DNA of 64,000 bases from Candidatus Methylophosphatis roskildensis (GTDB lineage: Bacteria; Pseudomonadota; Gammaproteobacteria; Burkholderiales; Rhodocyclaceae). The notes under the pieces are model-generated. The model was not told the origin of the DNA, did no database searches, and worked only from the letters and a program-made list of their open reading frames with translations. This document shows positions 26,807 through 34,749 of this stretch, piece after piece. A program made the position numbers and the translations under genes. The first letter of the stretch is position 1; every line of letters begins with the position of its first letter. The stretch spans positions 186,001 through 250,000 of the forward strand of contig JADJEV010000002.1 in NCBI GenBank assembly GCA_016708905.1, read 5' to 3'.

Positions 26807-27316
26807 TCACTTGCCTTTGCGTCTGGAGGCCCTGGGCGTGTCGCCGGGCGCTTCGCCACCGAGCAGGCTGCGCAGCATCCAGGCAGTCTTCTCGTGCACC
26901 TGCAGACGCTGAGTGAGCAGATCCGCAGTCGGTTGGTCGGACGCCTTGTCCACGGTCGGGAACAGCTTGCGCGCAGTGCGCGCGACTGCCTCCTGTCCGG
27001 CGACCAACTGGCGGATCATCTCTTGTGCGTCGGGCGTGCCGGTCTCCTCGGAAATGCTCGCCAGCTTCGAGAACTGCGCGTACGAGGCCGGCGCCGGATG
27101 CCCGAGCGCGCGTATGCGCTCCGCAATCAGATCGAGTGCCGTCCATTGCTCCGTGTACTGCTCCATGAACATCAGGTGCAGGGTATTGAACATGGGGCCG
27201 GTCACGTTCCAGTGAAAGCCGTGCGTCTTGAGATAGAGCGCATAGCTGTCGGCGAGAAGGTGCGACAGACCCTTCGCAATGCGTTCGCGGTCCTTGTCCG
27301 AAATGCCGATGTCCAT
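26807..27316 (-). CDS. dps: Dps family ferritin-like DNA-protection protein
   Basis: Dps forms a 12-subunit cage that oxidises and stores iron and protects DNA under oxidative stress. The 169-residue product has the ferroxidase pattern THGFHWNVTGPMFNTLHLMF and DLIAERIRALG, and a basic C-terminal tail (RASRRKGK) that may contact DNA. In E. coli dps is under OxyR control; here an oxyR gene lies 100 bases upstream on the same strand. The region between carries the likely dps promoter. Confidence 0.94.
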   Translation of the reverse strand: MDIGISDKDRERIAKGLSHLLADSYALYLKTHGFHWNVTGPMFNTLHLMFMEQYTEQWTALDLIAERIRALGHPAPASYAQFSKLASISEETGTPDAQEMIRQLVAGQEAVARTARKLFPTVDKASDQPTADLLTQRLQVHEKTAWMLRSLLGGEAPGDTPRASRRKGK

Positions 27317-27416
27317 CGTCTGCCTCCTTCGTTTCGATCGCCTGAATCCGTATGGTACGGATCGGGCGCTCGGAATTCCATTGTGCGGCGACTATGATGC
27401 CGATCGGTATTCGCTA

Positions 27417-28358
27417 TCAACCATTGACCGACTTGCCGCGTTTTGCCGCCAGCACCGGTGTCACGCCCGGCAGCTTCGCGTCGATGATGGCCTGGCGCAG
27501 CACATCGATCGCGCCGTAACGCGGGAAGGTCACGCGCCAGGCCAGCGCAACCCGACGCGTGGGTTGCGGCTCGGCGAACGGCCGCGCGGTGACCAGCGGC
27601 TGCGATTTCGGCAGGTCATCGACGGCCGAACTGGGCAACACAGTGATGCCGGCGCCACTGGCCACCATGTGGCGAATGGTTTCGAGCGAGCTGCCCTCCA
27701 GCGCTTCGGGCAGGCCATCGCGCGGAATGTCGGGCGCAACCTGCAACACCTGCTCGCGAAAGCAGTTGCCCTCCGACAAGAGCAGCAGGTGCTCCTCGGC
27801 CAACCGGGCCGGCGGGATGCGTTTGTCCCGCTGCCACGGATGGCCCTTGGGCAGCAACACCCGAAACGGTTCATCGTACAGCGGCTGTGTGACCACCCCC
27901 TGCTCGGCAAACGGGTGCGCGATCACGATCACGTCGAGTTCGCTGCGCTTGAGCATTTCGGCGAGCCGGCTGGTGTAGTTCTCGCGGATCACCAGCGGCA
28001 TGTTCGGCGCGCGCGCGCGCAGGATCGGGATCAGCCGCGGCAGCAGGTACGGCCCGATGGTGTAGATCACGCCGAGGCGCAGCGGACCGGACAGCGGGTC
28101 GCGGCCATGCTGGGCCATTTCGCGGATCTGGGTGGTCTGGTTGAGCACCTGGCTCGCCTGTTCGACGATCTGTTCGCCGATCGGCGTGATGCGTACATCG
28201 GCCGCGCTGCGCTCGAACAGCGTCACGCCGAGTTCGTCTTCGAGCTTCTTGACCGCCACCGACAGGGTTGGCTGACTGACGTGGCAACGCTCGGCGGCCC
28301 GGCCGAAATGCCGTTCGCGTGCCAATGCAACGATGTAGCGAAGGTCGGTCAGTGTCAC
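27417..28358 (-). CDS. oxyR: LysR-type hydrogen peroxide regulator OxyR, lacking the second redox cysteine
   Basis: The 313-residue protein has an N-terminal helix-turn-helix (RHFGRAAERCHVSQPTLSVA) and a substrate-type sensor domain closely like OxyR. The peroxidatic cysteine is present at residue 199 in LLSEGNCFREQ. The partner Cys208 of E. coli OxyR is alanine here (QVLQVAPDI); the only other cysteine is Cys25 in the DNA-binding domain. A Cys199-Cys208 disulfide cannot form, so sensing, if any, would need sulfenic acid or another thiol. The dps gene downstream fits a peroxide regulon. Confidence 0.9.
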   Translation of the reverse strand: MTLTDLRYIVALARERHFGRAAERCHVSQPTLSVAVKKLEDELGVTLFERSAADVRITPIGEQIVEQASQVLNQTTQIREMAQHGRDPLSGPLRLGVIYTIGPYLLPRLIPILRARAPNMPLVIRENYTSRLAEMLKRSELDVIVIAHPFAEQGVVTQPLYDEPFRVLLPKGHPWQRDKRIPPARLAEEHLLLLSEGNCFREQVLQVAPDIPRDGLPEALEGSSLETIRHMVASGAGITVLPSSAVDDLPKSQPLVTARPFAEPQPTRRVALAWRVTFPRYGAIDVLRQAIIDAKLPGVTPVLAAKRGKSVNG

Positions 28359-28392
28359 CGTGCATCCCTCCAGCGCGTTGTACCTGCCGAGT

Positions 28393-28449
28393 CTAGCAGC
28401 CTGTCGGGCTTGATTCGTGGGATGCGAATCAAGCCCGACAGGTTGCTAG
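28393..28449. repeat. CTAG-ended palindrome, copy 1 (near-perfect 25-bp stem)
   Basis: Arms CTAGCAGCCTGTCGGGCTTG...ATTCG and its complement pair over 25 bp with one mismatch, around the loop TGGGATG. The right-hand CTAG supplies the TAG stop of the minus-strand DUF123 gene. It lies between that gene and the divergently placed oxyR promoter and may also end transcription. Related, more decayed copies lie at 57744-57798 and 58297-58350. Confidence 0.85.
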
Positions 28450-28811
28450 CCGATGCGCTTGAGGTGCGCGCCGCAACCGGCGCGGCAGTCGCTCGCACCG
28501 AAGCCGCGCAATACGATCTGGCCGTTGGTGCGCTGGTTGAGCAGGCATTCGGGCTCGGACGAAAAGCGGACTTCGGTCACGCGGGCATGGCCGCATGCCA
28601 GCAGGTAGTCGATGTGGCAGTGCAGCCGCCTGGCGCCGGTCAGATGGCGACGTACTCGCGCCTCGACGCCGCGCCGGGCGCTGCCGGTATACACAAACGT
28701 CCCGGCCGGAAAATCCGCGATGCCGAGACGACCAACCTGGATTCGCACCGGGCATGCCAGCTCGATGATCAGCTGGTAAGTGGTCGCACCCGGCGGGACT
28801 ACGATCGGCAA
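28446..28811 (-). CDS. DUF123 domain protein (GIY-YIG-like)
   Basis: The 121-residue product belongs to the DUF123 group related to GIY-YIG nucleases: ATTYQLIIELACPVRIQVGR, FPAGTFVYTGSARRGVEARVRRH and HCHIDYLL. Its biological role is unknown. The start is probably the TTG at 28811, which overlaps the preceding hydrolase stop by 13 bases. The stop codon lies inside the right arm of the CTAG palindrome. Confidence 0.85.
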   Translation of the reverse strand: MPIVVPPGATTYQLIIELACPVRIQVGRLGIADFPAGTFVYTGSARRGVEARVRRHLTGARRLHCHIDYLLACGHARVTEVRFSSEPECLLNQRTNGQIVLRGFGASDCRAGCGAHLKRIG

Positions 28812-29449
28812 AGGTGATCGGCGACGTAGGGGTTGCTAAGCCGCTCCTGGCCGAAGGTCGACATCGGGCCGTGGCCGGGCACGAAGCGCACGTCGTCCCC
28901 GAGCGGGAACAGCTTTTCGCGAATCGAGCGAATCAGCGTCTCGTGGTCGCCACGCGGAAAATCGGTCCGGCCAATGCTGCCGGCGAACAACAAATCGCCG
29001 ACAAAGGCGAGGCGCGACTGCGGTTCGAAAAAAATTATGTGGCCCGGCGTGTGGCCCGGACAATGCCTGACCTCGAAACGCAAGCTGCCGAGTTCCACCC
29101 TATCGCCGTCTTCCAGCCAGCGGTCGGGCGTGAAGCAACGCGCAGGGGGAAAACCCCATTGCCTGGCCGCCGCCGCCATTGCGTCGATCCAGAACGCATC
29201 CTCGCGCTGCGGACCGATGATCGGCAGCTTCCTCAGCTCGGCCAAGTCCGCGGTTGCCGCAGCGTGGTCGAGATGGCCGTGTGTCAGCATTATCTTGTCG
29301 AGGCTTACCGCGGCTTCGTCGGCAACAGCCAGTATGCGGTCGAGATCGCCACCGGGATCGATGACCGCGGCGAGACGGGTTTCCGTGTCCCAGACCAACG
29401 AGCAGTTCTGCTGAAACGCGGTAACGGGAATGATTCTGGCTTCGAGCAC
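28799..29449 (-). CDS. MBL-fold metallo-hydrolase (glyoxalase II-like)
   Basis: The protein is a stand-alone metallo-beta-lactamase domain with LTHGHLDHAAAT (zinc-binding HxHxDH), PGHTPGH, FVGDLLF and VPGHGP. It would hydrolyse a thioester or similar bond. I chose the GTG at 29449 (VLEARIIPVTAFQQNC), with AAGGG about ten bases upstream, because family members start just before the RIIPVTxFQQN segment. A TTG at 29485 would add 12 residues. It overlaps the DUF123 gene, so the two are coupled. Confidence 0.88.
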   Translation of the reverse strand: MLEARIIPVTAFQQNCSLVWDTETRLAAVIDPGGDLDRILAVADEAAVSLDKIMLTHGHLDHAAATADLAELRKLPIIGPQREDAFWIDAMAAAARQWGFPPARCFTPDRWLEDGDRVELGSLRFEVRHCPGHTPGHIIFFEPQSRLAFVGDLLFAGSIGRTDFPRGDHETLIRSIREKLFPLGDDVRFVPGHGPMSTFGQERLSNPYVADHLCRS

Positions 29450-29610
29450 GGTCTTCAACCCTTGAAATCGTCGCGCAAAGCGCAATCTTACGGGATTGAC
29501 CCGCAGTCGAAGCCGGTTTCAGAATCAGTCGGTGCGTGTAAGGGTTTGTAAGTGGCAGGAACTCTGCGCAACCGGCGACGTCAACTAGCGCTCCAGGAGG
29601 TAACCCAACG

Positions 29611-31080
29611 ATGAATCGTTTGCTCAGCCGTACCGCAGCCGTTGCTGCGGTGTCCGTCGTCGCTTTCGCCTTTGTGGCCAACGATCGCACGCCGTTGCTC
29701 GCCCGGTCTCACGCGGTCAGCCCCGCGCAACAGCCTGGTGTCGCCACTCCCCTGGTCGAGATGCGCGGGCTGCCCGACTTCTCGACTCTGGTGGAAGCGG
29801 TTGGACCGGCGGTAGTGAACATCAGCACCACCCAGTCATTGCGCGCTGCCAGGCTCGAGGGTGGCGGGCCGGCGGACGAGGCGATGCAGGAATTTCTGCG
29901 CCGCTTTGGCATTCCGTTCGACGGCGGAAGACAGCAGCAGCCCCAGCAGCCTCGACGCGGCATGGGTTCGGGGTTCATCGTCAGCGAAGACGGCTACCTG
30001 CTGACCAATGCGCACGTCGTGGCGGACGCAGAAGAAGTCATCGTCAAGCTCGGCGACAAACGCGACTTCAAGGCGAAGGTGATCGGCAGCGACCGGCGCA
30101 CCGATGTCGCGGTGCTCAAGATCGAGGCCAAGGGTTTGCCGTACGTTCGCATGGGCGACGCGAATACGGTGAAGGTCGGTGAATGGGTTGTCGCGGTCGG
30201 CTCGCCATTCGGCTTCGAGAACTCCGTGACCGCCGGCATCGTCAGCGCCAAGGCGCGCAATCTACCGGATGAAACGCTGGTGCCCTTCATTCAGACCGAT
30301 GTCGCGATCAACCCCGGCAACTCGGGCGGACCGCTATTCAACCTGAAAGGCGAGGTGATCGGCATCAACTCGCAGATCTACTCGCGTACCGGCGGCTTCA
30401 TGGGCCTTTCATTCGCGATTCCGATCGACGTGGCGATGAAGGTCTCGGACCAGTTGCGCAAGACGGGCAAGGTTTCACGCGGCAAGATGGGCGTGGGCAT
30501 TCAGCCGCTGACCAAGGAACTGGCGGAATCCTTCGGGCTGGCCAAGGCCGAGGGCGCGCTCGTCGGATCGGTGGAAATCGGCAGTCCGGCAGAAAAGGCC
30601 GGTCTCCAGCCTGGCGACGTGATCGTCGGCGTGAATGGCGCTTCGGTGACCGATTCGGCGGACTTGCCGCGCATCATTGGCAATATGTCGCCGGGCGAAA
30701 GCGCGAATATCAAGGTGCTTCGTCAGGGCTCAGCGCGAGAGCTGTCGGTCACGCTGGCCGACCTGAACCCCGAGAAAGTGGCCAGCGCTTCCGCGCCGGA
30801 AAAGAAGCCGGCCAGCGACAAACTCGGACTGGCCGTGAGGCCACTGCAGCCTCAGGAGAAGAGCAAGCTCGGCATTGGCGGCGGACTGGTCGTCGAGGAT
30901 GTGGCGGGCCCTGCGGCGCGCGCAGGCATCCAGCCCGGAGACGTGATCGTCGGGCTGAACAATCAACCCGTGACGGATGTTGCTGCATTCGCCAAGCTGG
31001 TTCAGTCGTCGGGCAACCGGATGGCGCTGCTGGTGCAACGCGGCGACGCGCGCATATTCGTGCCGATCAGGATCGGGTGA
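29611..31080 (+). CDS. Do-family periplasmic serine endopeptidase (DegQ/MucD-like)
   Basis: The 489-residue protein has a signal segment (about 1-25), a trypsin-like protease domain with the triad His135 (NAHVV), Asp165 (TDVAVL) and Ser238 (GNSGG), and two PDZ domains (about 295-385 and 400-485). It degrades and chaperones misfolded envelope proteins. The length and the Gln/Pro-rich loop before the catalytic domain fit the DegQ/MucD group. A good ribosome site (AGGAGGTAAC) precedes the ATG at 29611. A strong terminator follows. Confidence 0.95.
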   Translation: MNRLLSRTAAVAAVSVVAFAFVANDRTPLLARSHAVSPAQQPGVATPLVEMRGLPDFSTLVEAVGPAVVNISTTQSLRAARLEGGGPADEAMQEFLRRFGIPFDGGRQQQPQQPRRGMGSGFIVSEDGYLLTNAHVVADAEEVIVKLGDKRDFKAKVIGSDRRTDVAVLKIEAKGLPYVRMGDANTVKVGEWVVAVGSPFGFENSVTAGIVSAKARNLPDETLVPFIQTDVAINPGNSGGPLFNLKGEVIGINSQIYSRTGGFMGLSFAIPIDVAMKVSDQLRKTGKVSRGKMGVGIQPLTKELAESFGLAKAEGALVGSVEIGSPAEKAGLQPGDVIVGVNGASVTDSADLPRIIGNMSPGESANIKVLRQGSARELSVTLADLNPEKVASASAPEKKPASDKLGLAVRPLQPQEKSKLGIGGGLVVEDVAGPAARAGIQPGDVIVGLNNQPVTDVAAFAKLVQSSGNRMALLVQRGDARIFVPIRIG

Positions 31081-31111
31081 TGCGGCGCGGCGAAACGTGC
31101 CGCATGCCCGA

Positions 31112-31152
31112 GGAAAACAAACGCGCCGCATCCTGCGGCGCGTTTGTTTTCC
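31112..31152. terminator. Strong bidirectional terminator
   Basis: A perfect 19-bp stem, GGAAAACAAACGCGCCGCA and its complement, encloses the 3-base loop TCC. It has A-rich and T-rich outer edges and so works in both directions. It separates the Do-protease gene from the convergent cyclophilin-like gene. Confidence 0.9.
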
Positions 31153-31165
31153 GGATAGCGGGAAT

Positions 31166-31566
31166 TCAGCCGCGCGCTCCGTTGATCAGATGAACCTCGA
31201 TCGGATCGCCATCGCGAACCTTGGCCAGCACGCGCGCATCGCCTTCCAGCCATCCGAGCATGTTGACCGGCGTCACCATTTTGCATTCGGTGCCTTCGGC
31301 TATCGGCGTTGGCCCGAACGGCAAGGCCATCGAATGTCCCTGCACCCAGATACATACCGTACCGGGTTCGACGACCTGCCGCGCATTCGCCTCGAGATCC
31401 ACGCTGATCGGCAGGCCGAAATAAACTTCTTCCCCCAGGTCTGCGCCACCGACTTGAACGGCAGGCACGCGATCAATGCCTCGGAACTCGGCGTATGCTG
31501 CAAGGCCGCCACGACGCTGCCGCCAGGCCAGGAAATCCGTATCCGCTTGAGTATTCGGTTCACCAT
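31166..31566 (-). pseudogene. Cyclophilin-like fold protein (DUF3830/DUF369-type), one-base frameshift
   Basis: From ATG 31566 the frame reads VNRILKRIRISWPGGSVVAA and LPFKSVAQTWG. The rest, EEVYFGLPISVDLEANARQV and GDPIEVHLING, is in another frame. The break is in a run of five C on the plus strand (31431-31435), where one more base would restore a continuous ~133-residue protein. Members of this family have a small cyclophilin-like beta barrel of unknown function. The gene is either newly broken, phase-variable, or affected by a homopolymer sequencing error. Confidence 0.75.
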
Positions 31567-31743
31567 GTCAATGTGCCACCATCCCCGTGTCAGACTGTCT
31601 TGGATTCCATCAGTTCGCGCATTGCGCACACTGCACGATCCGCATCCTCATGTTGCGCGAACGGCCGATCATCGAATACCAACCGTGCAACACGTCAACG
31701 CTCAAGGTAGACGATCGGAAGACATTTCGCACGGTCAAAGATG

Positions 31744-32394
31744 ATGTCCCGGATCGATAAATCCCACCTGCAATTCGGTCGTTTGTTGTGCGCGCTGTTC
31801 TGCCTGGCGCTGGCGATCGGATGCAGCCAAAAACGCGAGGCACAACTCGCGCCGGGGTCAGTGGTGTTGGCGCTCGGCGACAGTATCACTGCCGGGCATG
31901 GCGTCATGCCGGAAGAAGCTTGGCCAGCACTGCTGGCGCGCCGCAGTGGCTGGCGAATCATCAACGCCGGTGTGTCGGGCGACACCTCCGGCGGCGCGCT
32001 GCAGCGCCTGGCTGCATTGATTGCCGAACACGCGCCCCAACTCGTGATTGTCGAGATCGGTGGCAACGACATGCTGCGCAGAGCCGCAGAGTCGCAGATC
32101 AGCACGAACCTCGCGGCGATTGTCGAGCTTGCGCAGCAGCATCAGGTGCGAGTGGCGCTGCTGGCGATTCCCCGGCCATCGGTATTGGGCGCAGCGACAG
32201 GGCATCTGGCGCCGGCCGGCTTTTACGCCGCGCTCGGTTCGCGCCGCGAAGTCGTCCTGGTAAACGACGCGGTGAGCGACGTGTTGTCGGATGCGGAATT
32301 GCGACTCGATCCGCTGCACCCGAATCCGGCAGGACACGTCGTCTTGTCGGAAAAACTGGAGAAGTCGTTTCGCGCATCGGGATTGTTGCGCTGA
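31744..32394 (+). CDS. GDSL/SGNH-family esterase (TesA-like arylesterase), lipoprotein signal
   Basis: The 216-residue product has the SGNH blocks: LALGDSITAGHG with the catalytic serine, NAGVSGDTSGG, IEIGGNDML and DPLHPN with the catalytic Asp/His. The N terminus has a signal peptide ending ALAIGC, so the enzyme is probably a lipoprotein, or periplasmic as for TesA. It would hydrolyse short acyl or aryl esters. The ATG at 31741 is an equally possible start, one codon earlier. Confidence 0.88.
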   Translation: MSRIDKSHLQFGRLLCALFCLALAIGCSQKREAQLAPGSVVLALGDSITAGHGVMPEEAWPALLARRSGWRIINAGVSGDTSGGALQRLAALIAEHAPQLVIVEIGGNDMLRRAAESQISTNLAAIVELAQQHQVRVALLAIPRPSVLGAATGHLAPAGFYAALGSRREVVLVNDAVSDVLSDAELRLDPLHPNPAGHVVLSEKLEKSFRASGLLR

Positions 32395-32478
32395 CGCGAT
32401 GCGTAGCCGTGCGATGCACAGCGCCGGGGTTCTCTGTCACACTATGCGCCTTTCGAAGAACCCGCGACGAGGCATGAC

Positions 32479-34725
32479 ATGAGGTTCCGTTTCCCTATCG
32501 TCATCATCGACGAGGATTTCCGCTCGGAGAACACCAGCGGTCTGTCGATCCGTGCGCTCGCCAAGGCGATCGAGGATGAGGGGATGGAAGTTCTCGGGAC
32601 CACCAGCTACGGCGATCTGGCGAGTTTCGCGCAACAGCAGTCACGTGCCGGCGCATTCATCCTGTCGATCGACGACGAGGAATTCCACGGTTCGCCCGAA
32701 GAAGCCGCCCGGCCGGTCGAGCAGTTGCGTACCTTCGTGCAGGAAATCCGCTTCCGCAATGCCGACATACCGATCTTCCTGTACGGTGAGACGCGTACCT
32801 CACGGCACATTCCCAATGACGTGCTGCGCGAACTGCATGGTTTCATCCATATGTTCGAGGACACGCCGGAGTTCGTCGCACGGCTGATCATCCGCGAATC
32901 CAAGCAGTACCTCGAAAGCCTGCCGCCACCGTTTTTCCGCGCACTCACCCATTACGCACAGGACGGATCCTACTCGTGGCACTGTCCGGGGCACTCGGGT
33001 GGGGTGGCGTTTCTCAAGAGCCCGGTCGGCCAGATGTTCCACCAGTTCTTCGGCGAAAACATGCTGCGGGCCGACGTCTGCAATTCGGTCGACGAACTCG
33101 GACAGTTGCTCGACCACACCGGCCCGGTAGCCGCCTCGGAACGCAACGCCGCGCGCATCTTCAACTGCGATCACCTGTTCTTTGTCACCAACGGCACCTC
33201 GACATCGAACAAGATCGTCTGGCACTCGGCGGTCGCACAGAACGACATCGTGGTTGTCGACCGCAACTGTCACAAGAGTGTGCTGCACGCGATCATGATG
33301 ACCGGTGCGATACCGGTTTTCCTGATGCCGACGCGCAATCACTTCGGCATCATCGGCCCGATTCCGAAGGACGAATTCACGCCGGAGAATATCCAGAAGA
33401 AGATCGCCGCCAATCCGTTCGCGCGCGACATCGCGAGCAAGCCGCGCATCCTGACCATCACCCAGAGCACCTACGACGGCGTGCTCTATAACGTCGATGA
33501 GATCAAGAAGATGCTCGACGGCGAGATCGACACCCTGCTGTTCGACGAGGCCTGGCTGCCGCACGCGACGTTTCACGACTTTTATCGCGGCATGCACGCG
33601 ATCGGCCGCGACCGCGCGCCGTGCAAGGACTCGATGGTGTTCGCCACCCAATCGACCCACAAGCTGCTCGCCGGTCTGAGCCAGGCCTCGCAGATTCTGG
33701 TGCAGGATTCGCAGATGCGGCAACTCGATCGGCACTGCTTCAATGAAGCCTATCTGATGCACACGTCGACCAGCCCGCAGTACGCGATCATCGCCTCCTG
33801 CGATGTGGCGGCCGCGATGATGGAACCGCCGGGCGGCACAGCCTTGGTCGAGGAATCGATCCGGGAAGCACTGGATTTCCGCCGCGCCATGCGCAAGGTC
33901 GAAGCCGAGTTCGGCGATTCATGGTGGTTCAGAGTGTGGGGGCCGGAAAATCTTGCCGAAGAGGGCATCGGCAGCCGGGATGACTGGATGCTGCGCGCCA
34001 ACGACCGCTGGCACGGTTTCGGCAATCTCGCGCCGGGCTTCAACATGCTCGATCCAATCAAGGCGACGGTCATTACGCCCGGCCTGGATGTCGATGGCGA
34101 CTTCGCCGACACCGGGATTCCCGCGGTAATGGTGACACGCTACCTGTCGGAGCACGGAATCAACATCGAAAAGACCGGCCTGTACTCGCTGTTCATCATG
34201 TTTACGATCGGCATCACCAAGGGTCGCTGGAACACCATGGTGACCGAGCTGCAGCAGTTCAAGGATGCGCACGACGCCAATGCGCCGCTGTGGCGGGTAA
34301 TTCCGGAGTTCGTCGCCCATCACCCGCGCTACGAGCGGGTCGGGCTGCGCGATCTGTGCGAGGCAATTCACGGCCTCTACAAGACCAACGACATCGCGCG
34401 GCTGACCACCGAGATGTATTTGTCGAATATGGAGCCGGCCATGCGCCCGGCCGATGCGTTCGCAAAGATGGCGCACCGAGAGATCGATCGAGTGCCGATC
34501 GACGAGCTCGAGGGCCGCGTCACCAGCGTGTTGCTGACGCCCTACCCGCCCGGAATTCCGCTACTAATACCGGGCGAACGGTTCAACACGACGATCGTCA
34601 ATTACCTGAAATTCGCGCGCACCTTCAACGAGAAATTCCCCGGTTTCGAAACCGATATCCACGGACTGGTCGAAGAAGAGATCGACGGCGAGATGCGGTA
34701 TTTCGTCGACTGCGTGACCGCGTAA
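32479..34725 (+). CDS. Orn/Lys/Arg decarboxylase, biodegradative fold-I type
   Basis: The 748-residue PLP enzyme has an N-terminal response-regulator-like wing domain (about 1-130), the large aminotransferase-like domain with the cofactor lysine Lys395 in TQSTHKLLAG, and a C-terminal domain (from about 600). It decarboxylates arginine, lysine or ornithine to a polyamine precursor and consumes protons, as AdiA, LdcC or SpeF do. The specific substrate cannot be set from motifs alone. It starts 84 bases after the esterase stop. The IS element behind it begins 25 bases after its stop. Confidence 0.93.
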   Translation: MRFRFPIVIIDEDFRSENTSGLSIRALAKAIEDEGMEVLGTTSYGDLASFAQQQSRAGAFILSIDDEEFHGSPEEAARPVEQLRTFVQEIRFRNADIPIFLYGETRTSRHIPNDVLRELHGFIHMFEDTPEFVARLIIRESKQYLESLPPPFFRALTHYAQDGSYSWHCPGHSGGVAFLKSPVGQMFHQFFGENMLRADVCNSVDELGQLLDHTGPVAASERNAARIFNCDHLFFVTNGTSTSNKIVWHSAVAQNDIVVVDRNCHKSVLHAIMMTGAIPVFLMPTRNHFGIIGPIPKDEFTPENIQKKIAANPFARDIASKPRILTITQSTYDGVLYNVDEIKKMLDGEIDTLLFDEAWLPHATFHDFYRGMHAIGRDRAPCKDSMVFATQSTHKLLAGLSQASQILVQDSQMRQLDRHCFNEAYLMHTSTSPQYAIIASCDVAAAMMEPPGGTALVEESIREALDFRRAMRKVEAEFGDSWWFRVWGPENLAEEGIGSRDDWMLRANDRWHGFGNLAPGFNMLDPIKATVITPGLDVDGDFADTGIPAVMVTRYLSEHGINIEKTGLYSLFIMFTIGITKGRWNTMVTELQQFKDAHDANAPLWRVIPEFVAHHPRYERVGLRDLCEAIHGLYKTNDIARLTTEMYLSNMEPAMRPADAFAKMAHREIDRVPIDELEGRVTSVLLTPYPPGIPLLIPGERFNTTIVNYLKFARTFNEKFPGFETDIHGLVEEEIDGEMRYFVDCVTA

Positions 34726-34749
34726 ATCGGGCACGGGCCCGAATACTGG

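Noticed and set aside
27279..28817. Plus-strand reading frame (512 codons) opposite oxyR and the DUF123 gene
   Set aside because: Covers several minus-strand genes with clear families; composition is artefactual.
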